DNA from: Anniella stebbinsi
Taxonomy: Eukaryota > Chordata > Lepidosauria > Squamata > Anniellidae
Length of the DNA: 64,000 nt
Assembly (NCBI GenBank): GCA_029215795.1
Contig: JARDYH010000002.1
Location: 8,611,001-8,675,000, forward strand
Reading direction: 5' to 3'
Shown here: positions 22,997-34,455 of the stretch, one piece after another
Position numbering within the stretch: position 1 is the stretch's first letter
How the letters are laid out: every line of letters starts with the position of its first letter
The notes under the pieces: model-generated
Databases searched by the model: none
Seen by the model: only the letters and a program-made list of their open reading frames with translations
What the model was told of the DNA's origin: nothing
Made by a program: the position numbers and the translations under genes

Positions 22997-23366
22997 TAGG
23001 GATGTGAGAATCAGCAAAAACTGAGTTTGCCAAAGATCTCTGGATTCTATCTTGAAGCTTAGTAATAAGTGAGTATTTAGTGCATCCTTTTCCTAAAGTA
23101 AACATCAGTTGTGTGCATTTTTTAAAATAATTCTACACATTGATTAAAGATTATTAGTATGCATTTCTCAAAAACACATTTTTTTTTTCAAATCTTGCTG
23201 AAAGCATGCAGTGGTAGTAGCGGGCTGTCCATGAATCACATTACAAGTTCGTAAATCTAATGACTTGGACTGCAGTTTGTGTTTGAGTCCAAGTTCAGTT
23301 CAGAAGTTGCAAACTGGGTAAATCCAGATCGAAAACAAACTGAAATGAATTTCTCATTCATCACCA
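22997..23366. mobile_element. Family F hAT-like element
   Basis: Starts TAGGGATGTGAGAATCAGC and ends GAATTTCTCATTCATCACCA, close to the F terminus CATTCATCCCTA. The interior matches 2041-2445 (CTGGATTCTATC, GTGTGCATTTT, AAACTGGGTAAATCC). Confidence 0.55.
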
Positions 23367-23525
23367 ATGAGTGAAATCTGCTGCGGGCAGAAGGTCCCAG
23401 GTTCAATCCACAGCACCTTCAGCTCAAAAAGTAACCCAAACTACAGAGGTAATAGAACAGATTACAGTGGTCTGCATGGATCATTGGTCTGTCTTTCCAT
23501 GAGGCAGTTTTATATATCATTTTCC
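23367..23525 (+). mobile_element. tRNA-derived SINE (second type)
   Basis: GCAGAAGGTCCCAGGTTCAATCC contains a canonical Pol III B box (GGTTCAATCC), and the 3' part TCTGCATGGATCATTGGTCTG plus GAGGCAGTTTTATAT corresponds to the copy at 44055-44262. The head is truncated. Confidence 0.6.
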
Positions 23526-24564
23526 CCCTGAAAGCAATTTATATTTGTGTTAGGGATGGGGTATAAATCCGTTTCTTATATTCTAATAATTATGTGAACA
23601 CAAAATCAATGATCTTTCAAAATGTGTACTTCTCTGTATTTTCTAATGGATATTAATAATATTTGAAAAGCATACAAAAAGTGAATATTAGGGGAAATAA
23701 CTTTCAAAAAGGAATTATATTAGAAAAAGTGCTTGTGAAAAATGTGTATTTTAGGCAAAAATGAATGTCTTAGGAGAAATGGGCACAGAAATGCAAATGA
23801 ATGATCATGTGAACATTTTAAACAAAGTTCTCAAAGTTTGGGATGAAACAACCTGAAGACTGGAACAAAAATTAAGTTTGAAATCAATGAAGACACTTCA
23901 TCCATCCAGACAATTCAACGTATTGTGTTGAGTATGTATTTGCTCTCTTATCCAACTAAATATCTTTTAACTGATTAACTATTTAACGTTTAATTGATGG
24001 CTCAATTGATTAACTTGTTAAATTTGCATACATTTACAAATTGCACATTGTTCTAATTGAGAGGTCAATTTGCATAAAGTGAAGGTCATTCACACTGATG
24101 TTCCGGTGAAAGCATATCGCTATACATTTTGAATTCTTATTCAATTCTTGGAACCTTACTCTTCATTCCACACCCCGGAGATATATATATATATATATAT
24201 TATATCTAGTATCTGTGTTACTAGCATAGCCTGAGGCTTTCCTTCTAGGCAATGTATGAACAATGAAATTACCAAAGAAGAGCAAAGAGAGGGAAAGGGA
24301 TGTAATTTGCAAGGTGAAAGAGTAACCAAGGAGAAATAATGGGAGGGGTCAGGGTTGAATTTCACTACACTGCCTCTGAAGTTCTTTCTGAGTTGTTTTA
24401 AGACATTTCAAATGCTGGCATAAATCCTTGTTGAGGCAAATTGGAATGTTCCAATTAACTCAGTGGGATATGACCACTTCTACCAGGTGAAGTTGAGGCC
24501 AGAAATTCTCCCCATCTTCTTAGGAAAGATAAAATAAGTCCACATGGCTCAGATTTAAATGCAA
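23526..24564. other. AT-rich sequence with F-type remnant and AT repeat
   Basis: From 23552 (TAGGGATGGGGTATAAATCC) to about 23908 (CACTTCATCCATCC) it looks like a family F copy. 24177-24200 is an (AT)n microsatellite. The remainder shows no gene. Confidence 0.4.
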
Positions 24565-27025
24565 CTATCCTGTGGATGAAGTGGCAGTGACGGGAACTCT
24601 GGGGGAAAGTGACCACATCATACCTGAGTTCTTGATTTTAAAGGAAGGAAAAGCTGAGTGTAGCCATACACATACTCTGGATTTCAGGAAAGCCAATTTT
24701 AATAAACTCAGGACTATGATAAGTAAGGTCCCATGGCAAGTGACCCTAATGAGAAAAGGAGTCCAGGAAGGGTGGGAGTTTTTAAAACAGGAAATTTTAA
24801 GGGCACAATTACAAACAATTCTAATCAGAAAAAAGATAGAAGACAACAGAAGAAACCAATGTGGCTCCACCAGGAGCTTAGAGCTGTCAGGAAAAGTAAA
24901 AAAGGATACATATAGGAAGTGGAAGCAAGGCCAGGCTACAAATGAAGAGTACAAACACGTAGCACAGAAGTGCCGGAATGGTGTCAGGAAGGCTAAAACT
25001 GGGAATGAGCTGAGGCTAGCAAGGGGTGCTAAAAGAAATAAAAAAGCTTTCTTCAGATACGTGAATAGTAAAAGACAGAGGAAAGAAATGGTGGTTCAAC
25101 TGCTTCATGTGGATGGCAAATTGGTAACACATGACAAAGAAAAGGCCGAAGTGCTCAGTTCCTACTTTGGCTCAGTCTTCCCTCAAAAGTGGCTCTATAA
25201 CCCCCCCCCCCCGAAAAAGTGTACAAGCTGATGGGGCAGGATTGCAGTTGGAGATTGATAAACAAATGTCAAGGAACACCTAATTTCTTTGAATAAGTTC
25301 AAATCTCCAGGGCCCGACAAACTGCACCCTAGAGTAGTAAGAGCTGGCAGAAGAACTCTCAGAACCACTGTCCATTATCTTTGCGAAATCATGGAAGATG
25401 GGTGAAGTGCCGGATGACTAGAGGAGGGCTAATGTTGTCCCTATCTTCAAAAAGGGCAAAAAGGAGGAACCTAGGAACTTCAGACCAGTCAGTCTGACAT
25501 CCATCCCTGGGAAAAATTGAGAGCAGATGATAAAGAAATCTGCAGGGATTACTAGAAGCCAGCATGGATTTGTCAAGAACAAATCCTGTCAGGCTAATCT
25601 GATCTCAATTTTTGATCGGGTAACCTCCCTTATGGACTGTGGGAATGCTGTGGATCTAGTATATCTTGACTTCAGTAAAGCTTTTGACAAAGTGTCCCAT
25701 GACATTCTTATTCACAAACTAGTGAAAAGTGGGCTAGATGGAACAACTTTTAGGTGGATCCACAGTTGGCTACAGAATCGGACTCAAAGGCTGAATTCGG
25801 ACAACACAATAAGCAACTGGGATGGGGAAACAATCGTCAGTTGTATTGACTATTGTGTCATCCGAATGCTGCTATAGTCAACTCAGCGCTGATCCTCATC
25901 CACACCACAGTTGATTATTTATTACCATGTTGTGTGGGGAGTACCCCCTAGATGAACAACAGTAAAGTTGATTATTACCCCACCATTGACTACCGTGTTG
26001 TCCGAATTCAGCCAAAGAGTGCTTTTAAATGGTACCTTCTCACACTGGGGGGAGGTAACGAGTGGGGTACCAAATGGCTCAGTCCTGGGCCCAGTGCTCT
26101 TCAACATTTTTATTAATTTGGAGGAGGAGGTGCAGGGAGTGCTTATCAAATTTGCAGATGACACAAACTTGGGTGGGATTGCTAATACCCTGGAAGATGG
26201 AAAAAAAAGTTCAAAGTGATCATGATAGACTTGAGTGCTAGGCTGAAAACAACAGAAAGAAATTTAATAGGGGTAAATAAATGCCAAGTTTTACACCTAG
26301 GAAAAAGAAACCAAATGCACAATCACAAGATGGGGATACTTGGCTCAGCAATACGGCAAGTGAGAAGGATCTGCTGAATATGAGCCAATAGTATGATGTA
26401 GCTGAAAAAAAGCAAATGCGATTTTGGGCTGCATTAATAGAAGTATAGCTTCTGAATTGCGAGAGGTACTGATTCCCCTCTTTTCGGCACTGGTTAGTCC
26501 CCATCTTGAGTATTGTGCCTAGTTCTGGGCACCACACTTCAAGAGGGATGCAGACAAGCTGGAGCGTGTTCAGAGGAGAGCAACAAGGATAATCAGGGGT
26601 CTGGAAACAAAGCCCTATGAGCAGAGACTGAAAGAACTGGGCATGTTTAGCCTGGAGAAGAGAAGATTGAGGGGAGACATGATAGCGCTCTTGAAATACT
26701 TGAAAGGTTGTCACACAGAGGAGGGCAGGATCTCTTCTCAATCAATCCAAAGTGCAGGACATGGAATAAGGGGGTCAAGTTACAGGAAGCCAAATTCCGT
26801 CTGAAGATCAGGAAAAACTTCCTGACTGTTGGAGCAGTACGACAATGGAACCAATTACCTAAGGATGTTGTAGGCTCTCCCCTACTAGAGGCATTCAAGA
26901 GGCAGCTGGACAACCATCTGTCAGGCAAGCTTTAAGGCGAATTCCTGCATTGAGCAGGGGGTTGGACACAATGGCCTTATAATCCCCTTCCAACTCTACT
27001 ATTCTATGATTCTATGATTCTATGA
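24565..27025 (+). pseudogene. CR1 LINE, ORF2 relic with reverse transcriptase and 3' tail
   Basis: A 5'-truncated CR1 non-LTR retrotransposon. The first frame (24572 on) opens at the end of the endonuclease domain with GESDH, then the linker and KKAFFRYVNSKR. After a C run at 25201-25212 the frame is lost. It resumes with KKGKKEEPRNFRPVSLTS (near 25450-25500) and the reverse transcriptase blocks HGFVKNKS, YLDFSKAFDKVSHD (25666-25707), GVPNGSVLGPVLFN and FADDTN (26149-26166). The C-terminal part ends at 26935 with RQLDNHLSGKL. The 3'UTR closes with ATTCTATG octamers at 27001-27025, the CR1 signature. Stops, frameshifts and the MITE at 25790 make it inactive. GVPN replaces the usual GVPQ. Confidence 0.92.
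25790..26012. mobile_element. Family B MITE, 223 bp, inside CR1
   Basis: Termini GCTGAATTCGGACAACAC and inverted GTTGTCCGAATTCAGC, with perfect 5-bp duplications CAAAG at 25785-25789 and 26013-26017. Removing the MITE and one CAAAG restores the CR1 reading frame across the site (QNRTQ then RVLLNG), which fixes both the duplication length and the insertion point. Confidence 0.95.
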
Positions 27026-27830
27026 CCCAAATCTGTTCCAGAGTTATGTGCACATTGAATTGGTTGGATTCTCTGATACCACCAAAACTGTACAGAGCAT
27101 CATTGCTCCCGCCCATCGCTAGAGTTGAAATGTACTGTTTTTCTTCCCCTTTAAGCAAAGACCTGGGTATGAGGAGTACTCTGGAAGACGACCTACATTG
27201 TTGTAGGGATCGTCGATAAATGGCTGAAGCATCCAATTCCATCACTTCTCTGCTGAAAATCACCCCGTCCTCAAAGCTCCTCTCTCTTCCATGAATCAAC
27301 AGTTAGGCATTAAATACATATATTTGTAATAATGTGTACTTTGACTCTCTCTCTCTCTCTAATCAGATTGGTGCTTTGTTTTTGCTTCATATTTTAATTT
27401 TTTTGTTCCATGCATTTTGATAGCTCCAGACCCAGTAATGAATTCATTCTGCCACAGATACAGTACCAAACACACTCAGTCAGTGAAAAATAAGCCAAAA
27501 GAATAAAAAGAGAGAAAGTCGGGCATTTATCAGATGCCAGAGCTTGAAACATGGTCTACGTCAGGAGAATGCTTATCCCGCTAACTAGAGCATCTGACAA
27601 ATCTTGAATAGATTTATCCCTGGCATCTCTCCCCTAAACACGAATGTGTAACTATTCCTTCTTACAGAGAGCGGAGAAGAAGCCAGATGGAGACTGAATG
27701 CCCAATCCTGGCAATTATGTAGAGGCAAGAGAAAGTGAAGGGGGGATCCTGAGGCCCGGTCTGAAGCACACATTACCTGGTAGGAAAACCAAGTTCACTA
27801 GTAAGTGAACACATAACAGGGAGCTACAGT
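27026..27830. other. Low-repeat intronic stretch
   Basis: Contains a (CT)n tract at 27343-27360. 27390-27770 shows no transposon features and has a balanced composition. No exon or RNA gene was recognised. Confidence 0.35.
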
Positions 27831-28110
27831 AGGGTTGCCAACTTTTCAAGCACCCCTGCAGCTGTGCCTTAGTCATGTCTTGATGTGCAGAGAATAGCAG
27901 GTAATCACATCTGTCTTCATGCCTTGAAAATCATCAGTAATATTCTACTAAAGACACAAAAATGTGAAAGGCACAAATGTGTGTTTCCAATCACATTTGT
28001 CTCATTCACACATTACATTTTTCAGTGTATGCCTTCGCAGACACAATGTATGAAGTGCACTAAGGGTGAATATTCTACTGGTTCGTACAACACTGGAAGG
28101 AGGAGTTTGG
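27831..28110 (+). mobile_element. Family H element (AGGGTTGCCAAC)
   Basis: The first 120 bp (AGGGTTGCCAACTTTTCAAG, then GTGCCTTAGTCATGTCTTGA) match 49135-49250 closely, and 28010-28110 (CACATTACATTT, CAGTGTATGCCT, TCTACTGG) matches 49578-49680. The two copies thus share a long element in the same order; only the middle differs. Coding capacity was not found. Confidence 0.6.
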
Positions 28111-29019
28111 GACTGCCTATACAGCCTACAGATAGGGATGGACAGACTCACCTGTGCCTGGTTCCTTGGTCACTCATTGCTCCCCCCCCAGTGCCCTGCC
28201 CCTGCTGCGGAACTGTGTGAGTTTTGGGTGGCTCAGCATGCATTCAATGAGGTCACAAGGGGGGGATCTGCCCTCTTCATGAGCCACCACCGTTTTGCTC
28301 AAAATGGCAGGGAGACCTCTTCCAGGAAGGGAATATTGCATGTTGCAATGAATGGATGTTTCCTGAAAGTTGCACAAAGGTCCCCAAATTTGCAGAAATT
28401 TCCTAATTTGTGCAAATTTTCCCCATAGACTTATGTGGGGCTGATTCAATCTACTGAGGAAATTTGGAAAATGAACTGGGAATTGGGAAGGAGATGAATT
28501 CAAGGTTTTGTTTGACAATTCAAAGTGTTTTTGGTGGACACATGTTCACGTGCCATTTGAGACTTTGAAGAGAGCGTGCTCATGTGCTTTGCAAGCAAAA
28601 CCAGAATGCTAATGCTTCCCTACTCACACATCTCTCCTCCTGCGATAACATGGAGGGAAATGGTTGCCCTTCCTGGTCAGCTGCCAAAATGGGAGGAGCT
28701 AGGGAAATGAAGGAAATACTGTGTACTCAGTGTTTTGTTATTTTCTTAGTATCGCAATAAATGTAGCTTGTTGTTGGTTTGTGTCTAAGTACCTATTAAC
28801 GGAACTTTGCACATGTTCCAATAAGGTGGCAGCCCTATTTTGTGGGAAACAGAAGAGAATAACAGCACATGGATTCCATTTCTACTTTTGGCTATTGATC
28901 TGATTTTGGCTATATAAGTCAAAAGTTATTAAGGTTGGCAGAGAGCATTTATGTACGTTATAGCCTCCAATTCAGTAGGAGGAAAGGGAGCCATAGTTCC
29001 CTTCCCATCCACCCTAAGG
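28111..29019. other. G/F-type sequence and unassigned intron
   Basis: 28133 begins TAGGGATGGACAGACTCACC, a family G start; 28370-28560 has F-like phrases including CCCCATAGACTTATGTGGGG. The remainder to 29019 shows no gene. Confidence 0.35.
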
Positions 29020-29528
29020 TAGGCTGACCAGACCCCCCCGGGGTTTCCCAGTCCTAAACGGGAAAAATGGGCCAAACCGGGCTGACCGGGCCCCAGGGGG
29101 CAACCTCCGGGAAACAGTCAGCTCATTCTCCTCCCGCGAGGAGGGGGGGCGGCGCGGCATGGCGGGGGTGGGGCGGGCGGCCTGCGTGGGGTGGGCGGCG
29201 GCGCGAGGCACTTACCTGCTGGGGCGTCCGCTTCCCTCCGGTGCTCGGAATCTACTGAGAAACAGGCTTTGCAGCCTGTCCCTCAGTAGCGCACCGGGTG
29301 ATGACGTCATCATCCAGCGTGCTACTGAGAGACAGGCCAGGAAGCCTGTTTCTCAGTAGATTCCGAGCACCGAAGGGAAGCGGACGCCCCAGCCGGTAAG
29401 GAGCGCGGGGCGGGCGGCGCGGGGCGGGTGTGCGGGCAGCGCGGGGCGGGGGGGCGGGGTTTGTTTTTGGTGGGTGGGGTGGCTGGGGGGGGGTCCGGGA
29501 TTTTGATCCTCAAAATCTGGTCACCCTA
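29020..29528. mobile_element. hAT element with A-type ends and a CpG-rich core, 509 bp
   Basis: Termini TAGGCTGACCAGA and TCTGGTCACCCTA; perfect 8-bp duplications CCCTAAGG at 29012-29019 and 29529-29536. The core is GC- and CpG-rich and contains the same palindromic module as the family T elements, here with an intact TGACGTCA at 29302-29309 inside TGATGACGTCATCA, flanked by CTACTGAGAAACAGGC-type arms. A donor-like GGTAAGG lies at about 29395-29401. So the module is shared by elements with different termini. Confidence 0.88.
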
Positions 29529-30449
29529 CCCTAAGGATGTCCAGAGCTTGTGAATGCTGGCCTGTGTGTGTTTCGTGAGTTGTGCAGTATCGTTTGTTCT
29601 GGTGTCCGTTCACAGACAAATCCTTCTACAGCCTCAGGTGTAGAAAGGGCCTAAATTTCACTTATCTACACCAACCAAATGCAATTGGTAGAATTATTGC
29701 CACCATGATAGTGGACCGTGATAGACCTGCCTGCGGTGCAGCTGATAAGAATGAGAGATCTCTCACCAAAACAAAGGAAGCCGATTCAGCACCACAAATA
29801 TTAGGGAAGGGCGAACTCGACTGGGTCCAACTCTTGGGTTCCTTGTCCTGCTGCCACCACTCAAGCGCTTTATGAGTTTCTTTAGCAGCTCATCAAGAGT
29901 CTGACAAGCAGCCAGCAGGCATCTGCCCTGTTCCGGACCCTCCGTTGTGCCTGCAATTCACACATTTACTCTGGCATAAATGGGGCTTTTAAGGCTGCCA
30001 TGCAGGCCAGGGTGGAATTCCACGTAGCCTCCATTGTCCACAGCTGCCAGACCCTCATCAGCCATGCAGTTGCTCGACTCACTGCAGGAGCCCATCTGGA
30101 TCAGGGAGGTGGATGCAGGGGAGTCGTTGGACTCCCGGACCTGGTTGAGCGCCTCCAACTTCCCTAGGTTGAATACCCAGGGATTCAAATCCAGATGTTT
30201 AAGAGCTAAGCACTCAAAGGCCCGAGTGTCAATGGATAAATGTATCAATTTGGGTTCCTCCCACATTGTTATTCTAATTATGATTTTGTAATCTGAAATT
30301 CGTTTTCTCCCGAATATGTAAAACTTTTTGGCTTTTAGTAATTTCTCATCCAAACAGGACTGAAAGAAAATTCCCACCCATCCATATTCTGAATTACAGT
30401 CACTGCGGGACATGAGTGTGTGGGCCATGTTATTGGTCTCATGTCCTAG
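29529..30449. other. Mixed intron, partly G-like
   Basis: 29810-30060 carries the G-type phrases GACTGGGTCCAACTC, CATCTGCCCTGTTCC and CATAAATGGGGCTTTTAAGG. Other parts show no gene or element borders. Confidence 0.3.
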
Positions 30450-30750
30450 CATAGGCGTGCACACAGGGTGTGCTGGGTCTGCCCAGGCACACCCTAATTT
30501 CCCAGGGCACCTCTGCTGTCCTGCCCCCCCCCCCGCTTGAATCGGGGCTTTTAAAAGGATGGGAAAGCCTCCGGAAAGCTGCCATTAGCATCCGTGGGGG
30601 AGGCCCTGGAAATCGCGCTTTCTCCCCCCCCCCCCACTGCTCCAATCAATTGGAGCAATGGAGGGGTGAGAAAACATGCTTTCCCCTCCTTCGTTCCAAT
30701 CAGGGCCTTTAAGGTACACACCCTAATGCAATGAGTTGTGCCTGCCTATG
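30450..30750. mobile_element. hAT element with CATAGGC ends, 301 bp
   Basis: Inverted ends CATAGGCGTGCAC and GTGCCTGCCTATG; perfect 8-bp duplications TGTCCTAG at 30442-30449 and 30751-30758. The interior is GC-rich with C runs near 30527-30535 and 30627-30636. No transposase; a separate hAT family from A and T. Confidence 0.88.
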
Positions 30751-32251
30751 TGTCCTAGCTGTGGGTTTCCCTGGGGCAGCTCTTTGGCTACTTTAGGAAA
30801 AGTAATGCTGGACTACATAAGACTTCCATCAATTCCAGCAGGGCTCTATTTATGTTCTTAGCCCCATGAGATTAATGAAACAACCAACACAACCTTGATG
30901 GATAAGTTAAGGAGGGCGGCCATTAATTATTTCGACAGTTCTGTGAAACAGGGTTGCCAAGTGGCCCAGAAAAGAAAAAAAAAGTACCCAGCAGCGACAG
31001 CCTGCCTTCTCTTGCACCTTTAGTATCTATTTGATATGCAGAAATCAGCAGGTGATCCTTCTTACTTGGACAGAGATAAGCCTGTACACTTGCTAATAGC
31101 TGCAAGTCAAATGCCAGTTGCAGCACAGCTGAAGGGGTGGAATCCAGAAATTTGGCTGCCTTACTTAGAAGCAGGAGATGCAAGGAGGATTGTTGGCTCC
31201 TCCACATTTCATCCCAGGCTAGAAAATATGTCTCTCCAGGTTACAGTTTCAAGACACGTCTTTACTTCTGCTTTGTAATAAAGGAGTTGTGCTCTACCGA
31301 TGTTCCGCGTGCTCTTTATATTAAACCGAACACCAGACATGGCCTCACTGAAATCAATGTGATTACAATGATTAATGCCTATTTAAGAACGATCAGGTGG
31401 GGAGTGCTTGCCTAGTATAATGACTCATTAAAAGGAATCAGGTGCTGAGAATCGCAATGCTGGCTCAGACCAAGAAACTCTTAGATTTTGCAAACACCAC
31501 CTGGGAGTTTATAGACTCCTCCAGTATCCCAGAGACAAGAGCAGGTGCAGGCTGAAATTGGTTTATTACAACATTCAAGAGCCTTATGTTCCAATCATTT
31601 CCCTCACATGCCTGCTGGGTTTCCTTCTAGAAATGAGAAAGCTCTGAGCTTCCCTCTCAGGAATTTGTCTGTGTCCATCAACTGGATCTTCCCGTGAAGA
31701 CTACAATGGCCAATATTAAAGATGAGGGACAATAGAGTTTGGTCCATGTTTTTCGGGAACTGCCAACCCAAATCAAATTTGCCAAACTAATATGCAGACT
31801 GAAACAAAGCTGGCCTTTGGATTTTGCCCTTCTTCAAATTTTTCAGTGCAGCTCTCTGCTCAAACATTGCATACAGAAATGTGTACATTAGGGAAAGTTG
31901 CATATAAAGAATGGTTTCCACTGGTATCAATCTGTAATTTCAAATAGTGCTAGCAGACTTTCAGTGACTCTTTCTGTTATACAGGTAGTTGTGGATTACA
32001 ATGGTGCAACCAGTTGTGAAACCTCTTGCACAACCATGGTTGTGCAAACCCAACTAGTTGGATTCTCCTCTTGCGCATAGTTTGGAACTTTGTTTCTGCT
32101 AGCACAACTTATTTTGCACTAGCACAAGGACACGATTGGATGCTGCCCGATAGGCATAACTTTGGAAAAGTTACATCTGGAAAAAAATGCAAATGTTTGT
32201 TCTTTTTTGCTAACTGATGTCGAAATTGAATGGAATTAAGACTGGCTACAT
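30751..32251. other. Intronic stretch with an H-type fragment
   Basis: 30949-31080 begins CAGGGTTGCCAAGTGG and contains AAATCAGCAGGTGATC, related to family H. 31735-31910 has F-like phrases. 31080-31700 and 31900-32240 show no recognised repeat or exon. Confidence 0.35.
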
Positions 32252-32370
32252 TAGGGTGACCAGATAAAATCCAGGTCAGGGCTCATGTAACTTTAACAGT
32301 TGTAGAGAAAAGGGAAGTTCAGCCAGTGTCATTTGTATGCAATTAGCACCTGGTGAAATTCCCTCTTCAT

Positions 32371-32689
32371 TAGGCTGACCAGATAAAATCCAGGTCAGGG
32401 CTCATGTAACTTTAACAGTTGTAGAGAAAAGGGAATTTCAGCCAGTGTCATTTGTATGCAATTAGTTCCTGGTGATATTCCCTCTTCATCAAAACAGTTA
32501 AAGGTGCAGGCACTATACTAGAGTAGCATATACAAAAGAAGGCAGGGCCCCTGCAACTTTAACAGTTGTGATGAAGAGGGAATATCACCAGGAACTAATT
32601 CAATACAAATGACACTGGCTGAAATTCCCTTTTCTCTACAACTGTTAAAGTTACATGAGCCCTGACCTGGATTTTATCTGGTCACCCTA
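32371..32689. mobile_element. Nested family A hAT MITE, 319 bp
   Basis: Ends TAGGCTGACC and GGTCACCCTA; perfect 8-bp duplication CTCTTCAT at 32363-32370 and 32690-32697, a word belonging to the interior of the host MITE. Confidence 0.93.
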
Positions 32690-33107
32690 CTCTTCATCAC
32701 AACTGTTAAAGTTGGAGGAGCCCTGCCTTCTTTTGTATATGGTCACCCTAGTATAGTGCATGCACTTTTAACTGTTGTGATGAAAAGGGAGTATCACCAG
32801 GAACTAATTGCATACAAATGACACTGGCTGAAATTCCCTTTTCTCTACAACTGTTAAAGTTACATGAGCCCTGACCTGGATTTTATCTGGTCACCCTACT
32901 CTTCATCACAACTGTTAAAGTTGGAGGAGCCCTGCCTTCTTTTGTATATGGTCACCCTAGTATAGTGCATGCACTTTTAACTGTTGTGATGAAAAGGGAG
33001 TATCACCAGGAACTAATTGCATACAAATGACACTGGCTGAAATTCCCTTTTCTCTACAACTGTTAAAGTTACATGAGCCCTGACCTGGACTTTATCGGGT
33101 CACCCTA
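32690..33107. repeat. Two tandem 209-bp units
   Basis: 32690-32898 and 32899-33107 are nearly identical. Each runs from CTCTTCATCACAACTG to a GGTCACCCTA terminus, so each unit is the right part of a family A MITE. Unequal exchange or replication slippage after the nested insertion is the simplest origin. Confidence 0.9.
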
Positions 33108-33274
33108 GGCTACATGTGGAATTGGCATGGACCAGATACAGACTGATGCATCCACCCCTTCTCAATGCAAGCTTCAATGACTCTCCATGAGTCTGTGACT
33201 CTCCATGAGTGAGTGTCCAGACAAACACGCTTCTTTTAGCACCAGCAAATGTGCAACTCTACACTCTTTGGAAC

Positions 33275-34440
33275 TAGGGATGAGCAAATGAATGATGTTT
33301 GAGATTGCTAAGACTCTCTAAACACCATCTAGCTACTTGTCTCGTGCCCAATTCCCATCCTCATTTGCTGCTTGTTTTGTGCAAATTGGATATTTGTGAT
33401 TGATGCCCCTTCTGCACCTAAAGGTTTTAGAGGGACGGCCTAGGGATGATCCTGAACTTACCAGCTTCTGGGATCATCCTTCCCTTTCTAACCAGGAAGC
33501 ACAATGTTCTGGCTTCCTTCCAGGACATTGCGTCATCATGCCCGTCATTTTTTTCATTTTCAATTTAAAGACACACCAACCACCATCCTGGGGATGGCGG
33601 AATTTCCCCCCCCCCATAGGAATGGAGCCACACCAAGCAGCTCTGTGCCCATTTCTGCTCCCTGCTTACTCACAAGTAAGCAGGCACCAGGCAGGACAGG
33701 AGCCCATATCTCCTGCAATCTCGAAACATTCCTAGGACCGCGGGAAGAATCGAGGTTCCCCAGGGTTTTTTTATCCCTGGGAAAATCCGTGTCCATCCCC
33801 CCTGCCCCCGGGAGTCCCTGTGTGTAATTTGGATGCACAGGGAGCATTCAGGGGCAAACCCGGGGGGAAAGGCCGGTGTAGAAATGGCCTGAATAAGAGA
33901 TTTGCAGATAGCTACCAAACTTTGTGCAAAGTTCCTAATTCATACATAATTCCTCCAAGGACTAAAAGAGTCTACTGAAAGTATTTGTGGAAGTTAGGAA
34001 ATTAGTGCAAATGGAACTGTCAATTTGGGAATGCGAAGACTGCAAGCATTCCCAAATTTGATGCGAGCTGCGACTTTTATGCAAGTTGGGGGCTCATTAT
34101 TTTCATGTATTTAATGTTTTGCAAAATGGTGACTATGTTGGGCCATTTCTGCAACATAAGAGACGTAGATGGCCCCTTTACCCCTCTAACGTTGCAGAAA
34201 TGGCCCTTTGCAGTCAGCGCTTTGCACAGCATTGAACATATGAAGATTACGGAGCTGCCATCTTGCATAGGAATCGCAGCTTGCCTCAAGAAGCAAGTGG
34301 CTGGGGCGTGCTCCCAGACCACACGGAGCTCAATGAGCATGCCCGTGAGTGCCCCATAGCTCAACAAACTGGGTCTTGGTAGCCAGGGGAGGGGGAATCT
34401 GCTGGACTCCCAGACCCAGTTGGGTCCTTGCAACATCCCT
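33275..34440. mobile_element. Family F-type element, split by family E
   Basis: Starts TAGGGATGAGCAAATGAATG and ends CTTGCAACATCCCTA. The E element at 33410-33889 separates the halves. The interior has GTGCAAATTGG and ATTCCCAAATTTG phrases and, near the right end, the CCCAGACCCAGTTGGGTCC block shared with family G. No matching 8-bp flanks were found, so the borders could belong to two adjacent elements. Confidence 0.4.
33410..33889. mobile_element. Family E element
   Basis: Right end GGTGTAGAAATGGCC is clear; the left end near TGCACCTAAAGG is decayed. The interior has CTGTGTGTAATTTGGATGCA and CCCAGGGTTTTTTTATCCC, parts of the E consensus visible in the window. Confidence 0.55.
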
Positions 34441-34455
34441 AGGCATAGGGTAAGA

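Larger units (their letters stand above)
32252..33107. mobile_element. Family A cluster: host MITE with nested copy and tandem duplication
   Basis: Outer ends TAGGGTGACC and GGTCACCCTA with perfect 8-bp duplications GGCTACAT at 32244-32251 and 33108-33115. Inside are a complete nested copy (32371-32689) and a 209-bp tandem duplication (32690-33107). All right arms carry the AAATCCAGG variant instead of the usual AAAGGAGG next to the terminus. Confidence 0.9.

Noticed and set aside
23385..23410. tRNA gene from the GGTTCAATCC B box
   Set aside because: No cloverleaf or A box at the right distance; it is the B box of a SINE, as at 44108 and 49372.
24572..25231. 219-residue open frame as a host gene
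   Set aside because: Its residues match the endonuclease end and linker of CR1 ORF2, and it continues into the CR1 reverse transcriptase and tail.
26238..26741. 167-residue open frame on the minus strand
   Set aside because: It is antisense to the CR1 ORF2 C-terminal region.
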